Source: CAVRUD01 sp963849635 (GTDB lineage Bacteria; Chloroflexota; Chloroflexia; Thermomicrobiales; UBA6265). From it: a stretch of 64,000 nucleotides of DNA. The notes below the pieces were generated by a model. The model made no database searches and was not told the origin of the DNA. It saw only the letters and a list, made by a program, of their open reading frames with translations. The stretch covers positions 1-64,000 of the forward strand of contig CAWKIA010000038.1 of NCBI GenBank assembly GCA_963849635.1, read 5' to 3'. The position numbers were made by a program, and so were the translations under genes. Below are positions 61,019 through 64,000 of this stretch, one piece after another (the first letter of the stretch is position 1; the number at the start of each line of letters is the position of its first letter).

Positions 61019-61828
61019 ATGGGCCAGTCCATCGTTCAGGTCGACGCGTTCACCGACCGGCCCTTTGCCGGCAACCCGGCCGGCGTCTGCGTGCTCGAGG
61101 GCCCGGCCGACGACGGCTGGATGCGGCAGGTCGCGGCGGAGATGAACCTTGCCGAGACCGCCTTCCTCTATAAGGAGGCAGGCGCCTACCACCTGCGCTG
61201 GTTTACCCCGGCGATCGAGGTCGATCTCTGCGGTCACGCGACCCTCGCCAGCGCCCACGTCCTCTGGAGCGAGGGCTACCTCGCGGCCGGCGAGCAGGCG
61301 CGGTTCCAGACGCGCAGCGGTCTGCTCACGGCCGACCAGCGCGGCGACTGGATCGAGCTCGACTTTCCGGCAGAACCCGCCTCCCCGATCGCTGCGCCCG
61401 AACACTTGCTTGACGCTCTTGGCGTCGAGCCGGTCAGTATTGGCCGAAACCGCATGGACATCATTGTCGAGGTCGCCAGCGAGGAGATCGTGCGCGGGGC
61501 GCAGCCCGATATGGGCCTCCTGGCGACGGTGCCGACCCGCGGGGTGATCGTCACCAGCCGCGCGGCCTCGCCCGGCTATGACTTCGTCTCCCGCTTCTTC
61601 GCTCCCGCCGCGGGCATTCCGGAAGACCCTGTCACCGGCTCGGCGCACTGCTGCCTTGGCCCGTACTGGGCGGAACGGCTGGGCAAGGACGAGTTGGTCG
61701 GCTACCAGGCGTCGGCTCGCGGCGGGATCGTGCGCGTGCGGCTGGCCGGTGATCGGGTCAAGCTTCTTGGCCAGGCGGTGACGGTGATCCGCGGCGAACT
61801 CGTCGGGGCCGCCGGCGAAGTTCGATAG
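61019..61828 (+). CDS. PhzF-family isomerase
   Basis: A 269-residue protein of the DAP-epimerase fold. The N-terminus IVQVDAFTDRPFAGNPAGVC and MNLAETAFLY contain the catalytic glutamate. LRWFTPAIEVDLCGHATLAS and GIPEDPVTGSAHCCLGPYW are the other family signatures. Relatives isomerise trans-2,3-dihydro-3-hydroxyanthranilate in phenazine synthesis, but most have unknown substrates and no phenazine genes are present. Confidence 0.92.
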   Translation: MGQSIVQVDAFTDRPFAGNPAGVCVLEGPADDGWMRQVAAEMNLAETAFLYKEAGAYHLRWFTPAIEVDLCGHATLASAHVLWSEGYLAAGEQARFQTRSGLLTADQRGDWIELDFPAEPASPIAAPEHLLDALGVEPVSIGRNRMDIIVEVASEEIVRGAQPDMGLLATVPTRGVIVTSRAASPGYDFVSRFFAPAAGIPEDPVTGSAHCCLGPYWAERLGKDELVGYQASARGGIVRVRLAGDRVKLLGQAVTVIRGELVGAAGEVR

Positions 61829-61915
61829 GCCATTGCGGAGCCTATCTGGGGAACCGCCCCCGCTCTGCACGAATCCCCTAATCCAACCGCCACCCGCATC
61901 GCACCCAGCTGGTTT

Positions 61916-62104
61916 CTAGCGCGCTACGTTGTCCCTGCTGGGTGCGACGCTGGACCCGAGGCCCACTCGACGCGCGTCGAACGCGCGCAGGCGCATCCAC
62001 CGGTCGGGCGTTTGCAGGGCGATCCGTTCGGAGGTCGAATCGGATTCCCGCCGCTCGTGGAGCATGAGGTACAGGGACGCATCATCCAGCGTCAGGTCCG
62101 CCAT
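61916..62104 (-). CDS. Small hypothetical protein
   Basis: A 62-residue frame starting MADLTLDDASLYLMLHERRE and ending SSVAPSRDNVAR. A GGGAGA ribosome site precedes the ATG. The sequence (SERIALQTPDRWMRLRAFDA) looks coding, but I know no family. A longer frame to 62,239 is less likely. Confidence 0.4.
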   Translation of the reverse strand: MADLTLDDASLYLMLHERRESDSTSERIALQTPDRWMRLRAFDARRVGLGSSVAPSRDNVAR

Positions 62105-62573
62105 CGCCGGTATCTCCCGTGGCGACGGGTTGGGCGCGCCTTCATCCAGCGCAGTGCCGTGACGGCCTCTTTCGTCCCAGATACCCATCGGTTTGCCTCC
62201 AACCGGTGATGGCGACGGCGGCCAGCGTGACCGCTCCATTGCGGTCCATCATCGGGACTGACCGCCCGCCAGGCATGGGCCAAAGGGTGTAATGGCTCAG
62301 GGGGGGCAGGGGGGAAACGGAGTCCTGACGGGCCCCATGTTGTCCAATTTGGGCGCTGGCAGTGAATCACCCCGGATTCCGGCAGGAGGCCAGTCGCCGT
62401 GCCGGAAAAGCAACGGGGCCGGGATGTGCGTCCCGGCCCCGACGAGCTTCGCAACCCGTACGGATGAGAAGGAGTTCGAAAACGAAGCAGTGACCGGCAT
62501 GCACATGTTGACGCGTTGCGGCGGTGTCACCCAGAATCGCCATGTCGTCCCGAATTCGGCCGAGGCGCAGGCG
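62105..62573. other. Gap upstream of the STAND regulator
   Basis: About 470 bases with no recognised gene. It contains a hairpin at 62,415-62,440. Several ATG codons from 62,292 onward are in frame with the regulator but add residues without conserved look. Confidence 0.45.
62415..62440. terminator. Hairpin upstream of the STAND regulator
   Basis: Arms GGGGCCGGGA and TCCCGGCCCC flank a 6-base loop, TGTGCG. It lies 130 bases before the regulator start and could be a terminator or attenuator. Confidence 0.45.
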
Positions 62574-64000
62574 ATGTCGACCGATCCCACTGCTATCCAG
62601 CGCCGCGTAGCGCCGATCCCGCTGCGACAGCCCACGGGCCGAGCAGTGCTCGGACGCCTGCCTGTACCCGTCTCGACGCTGGTTGGGCGTGAGCGCGATG
62701 TCGCGGCGGTCGCCGCGCTCCTGCGCGATCCGGCTGTCCGGTTGGTGACCCTGACCGGGCCGGGTGGTGTCGGCAAGACGCGCCTCGCGCTCCAGGTGGC
62801 CGCCGAGGTGGAGGACGAGTTCGCCGACGGCGTCGCCTTTATTGACCTGGCCTCCATCCGCGATCCTACCCTCGTGGCCCCGGCCATCTCCCATGAATTG
62901 GGCCTTCGCCCGAGCGGTGACCAGGCCGCCGAAGCAGCTGTTGAGGCCTTCCTGCATACAAGGGAAGCGCTGCTGGTGCTCGACAACTTCGAGCAGGTCG
63001 TGGAGGCGGCCCCACGGGTGACCGAGTTGCTGCGAGCCTGTCCACGGCTGAAAACGCTGGTGACCAGCCGCACGCTCCTCCACGTCTCGGGCGAACGGGC
63101 GGTGCCGGTGCCGCCGCTCTCGCTGAGACGTGAGACGCGAGACGTGAGACGTGAGAATGAGGACCTTACTCATGACTCACGTCTCACGTCTCACGCCTCG
63201 GATGCGGTGCGTCTCTTCGTTGAGCGCACCCGCGGTGTGCGGCCAGGGTTCGTGCTCACCGAGGCGAATGCCGCCGATGTCGCCGAGATCTGCCGCCGCC
63301 TCGATGGCCTGCCACTGGCCATCGAGCTGGCCGCTGCCCGGGGGCAACTCTTCTCCCCCACCGCGCTCCTGGCCCGGCTCGAGCACCGGCTGCCGGAGCT
63401 CAACCATGGTCCACGCGACCTCCCCGCCCGGCACCAGACGATGCGCGACGCGATCGCCTGGAGCTACGACCTGCTCACTCCGACGGAACAGGACGGTCTT
63501 CCGGTGCCTAGGCGCCTTCGTCGGTGGCTGCACCCTTGAGGCAGCCGAAGCAGTCTGCGGGTCCGCGACCGTGCCCGATATCATCAGCGCGATCGAGTCG
63601 CTGGTGGAACAGAGTCTGGTTCGGGTGGTCGACACCGATGGCGCCCCGCGCCTGGTGATGCTGGAGACGGTGCGCGAGTTCGCCGTCGAGCGGCTGGCCG
63701 AGTGGGGCGAGCAGGACGTGCGACGCCGGCACGCCACGTACGTTCTGGGACTGGCGACGCGGGCGGAGCGGACGTACTCGAGCGACGAGCCCGGCGATTG
63801 GCAGGCCACGATCGACGCGGAGCGGGGAAACCTCCGGGCCGTCCTGACCTGGGCGCACGCGCACGGAGAAACCGATACCGCCCTGGCCGTGGCGAGTGCC
63901 ATGTTTGATCCGTTGTGGGTGAATGGGCCGCAGGCGCTCGAACAAGGGCAATGGATTCGCCGTGGTCTGGCGATGCCAGGCGGCTCTCCGGCGACCAGGG
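62574..64000 (+). CDS. STAND (AfsR/MalT-like) ATPase regulator, frameshifted and running off the edge
   Basis: The frame starts MSTDPTAIQRRVAPIPLRQP. Walker A is GPGGVGKTRLAL near residue 62, Walker B ALLVLDNFEQVV, followed by RLDGLPLAIELAAARG. A one-base frameshift near 63,490 breaks the frame inside the winged-helix part; the other frame continues TVFRCLGAFVGGCTLEAAE and LETVREFAVERLAEWGEQ to the window end. No N-terminal HTH is present, so a C-terminal LuxR domain is expected beyond the edge, as in the fragment at 17,136. A palindromic repeat lies in frame within the ATPase domain. Confidence 0.85.
63125..63199. repeat. GTGAGACGTGAGACG palindromic repeat inside a coding sequence
   Basis: GAGACGTGAGAC-type units (about 63,125-63,160) are followed, after a short loop, by the inverted ACTCACGTCTCACGTCTCAC (63,175-63,194). 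The whole is translated as LRRETRDVRRENEDLTHDSR and LTSHAS, between a beta-strand and the VRLFVERTRG helix of the ATPase. The related regulator at 49,078 has an unrelated Pro/Ala linker there. A sequence of the same type occurs between nuoH and nuoJ. Confidence 0.75.

Noticed and set aside
61019..61828. Phenazine biosynthesis
   Set aside because: PhzF-like genes are widespread without phenazine synthesis and no other phz gene is present.
1..64000. tRNA or rRNA genes
   Set aside because: I looked for cloverleaf-type segments and rRNA motifs by eye and saw none; a covariance search would be needed to exclude a tRNA.

Overview
The window is a composite. Bases 1 to about 17,080 are very GC-rich and dense in single-base frameshifts. 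Their gene content (thiamine operon, SpoIID/LytB-like protein, bacterial SUI1 homologue, ECF sigma factor) suggests a high-GC actinobacterium, perhaps Thermoleophilia/Solirubrobacterales-like; that is inference from protein character only. At 4,577-4,604 sits a stretch that closely resembles, from memory, the Oxford Nanopore ligation adapter. It joins the end of an ABC-ATPase gene to the middle of a glycoside hydrolase gene, so this part looks like raw nanopore sequence from a chimeric read. At about 17,080-17,160 the character changes again: lower GC, mostly intact genes, and STAND-type regulators, dispersed palindromic repeats and protein families that recall Chloroflexota (Thermomicrobia-like). 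The first gene after this point lacks its N-terminal half.

Layout, left part: a minus-strand thiamine operon (ABC ATPase tail, permease, substrate-binding protein, thiO, thiS, thiG, thiE); a truncated GH2 enzyme; a PPOX protein with a SUI1 homologue; a coupled acetolactate-synthase-like / aldehyde dehydrogenase / unknown operon; SpoIID-like, MaoC, an ECF sigma factor with a PD40 propeller protein; and two exported proteins.

Layout, right part: a LuxR/STAND regulator tail (17.1-18.3 kb); an ECF41-like sigma factor divergent from an NAD(P)-binding reductase and a small monooxygenase (18.3-20.6 kb); an Lrp regulator divergent from an EamA exporter; a methyltransferase; an alpha/beta hydrolase split by an ISAs1 element (24.1-26.2 kb); three small paralogous membrane proteins; one of two inverted aminoglycoside-phosphotransferase-like paralogues; an SH3 protein; an integrase remnant; FabF; a PQQ-type propeller; a fragmentary complex I set (nuoK, nuoJ, nuoH, then nuoB 4.9 kb away) interrupted by decayed toxin-like and Uma2 genes; a peptide ABC transporter; a secreted three-repeat protein; and a LuxR-type regulator.

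The most interesting locus is 51.5-54.7 kb. Four tightly packed minus-strand genes encode a pyruvoyl-dependent arginine decarboxylase, a PRMT-like methyltransferase, a DUF2156 (aminoacyl-transferase-like) protein and a GNAT acetyltransferase. They could make a modified agmatine or arginine-derived metabolite. An XRE/STAND ATPase regulator converges on them and a small LuxR-HTH gene lies upstream. From 55 kb on come an ArsR regulator separated from an SRPBCC partner by an IS481-like element nested in a MITE, a VOC protein, AlkD, an F420-type LLM oxidoreductase, PhzF, and a second STAND regulator that carries an in-frame palindromic repeat and runs off the right edge.
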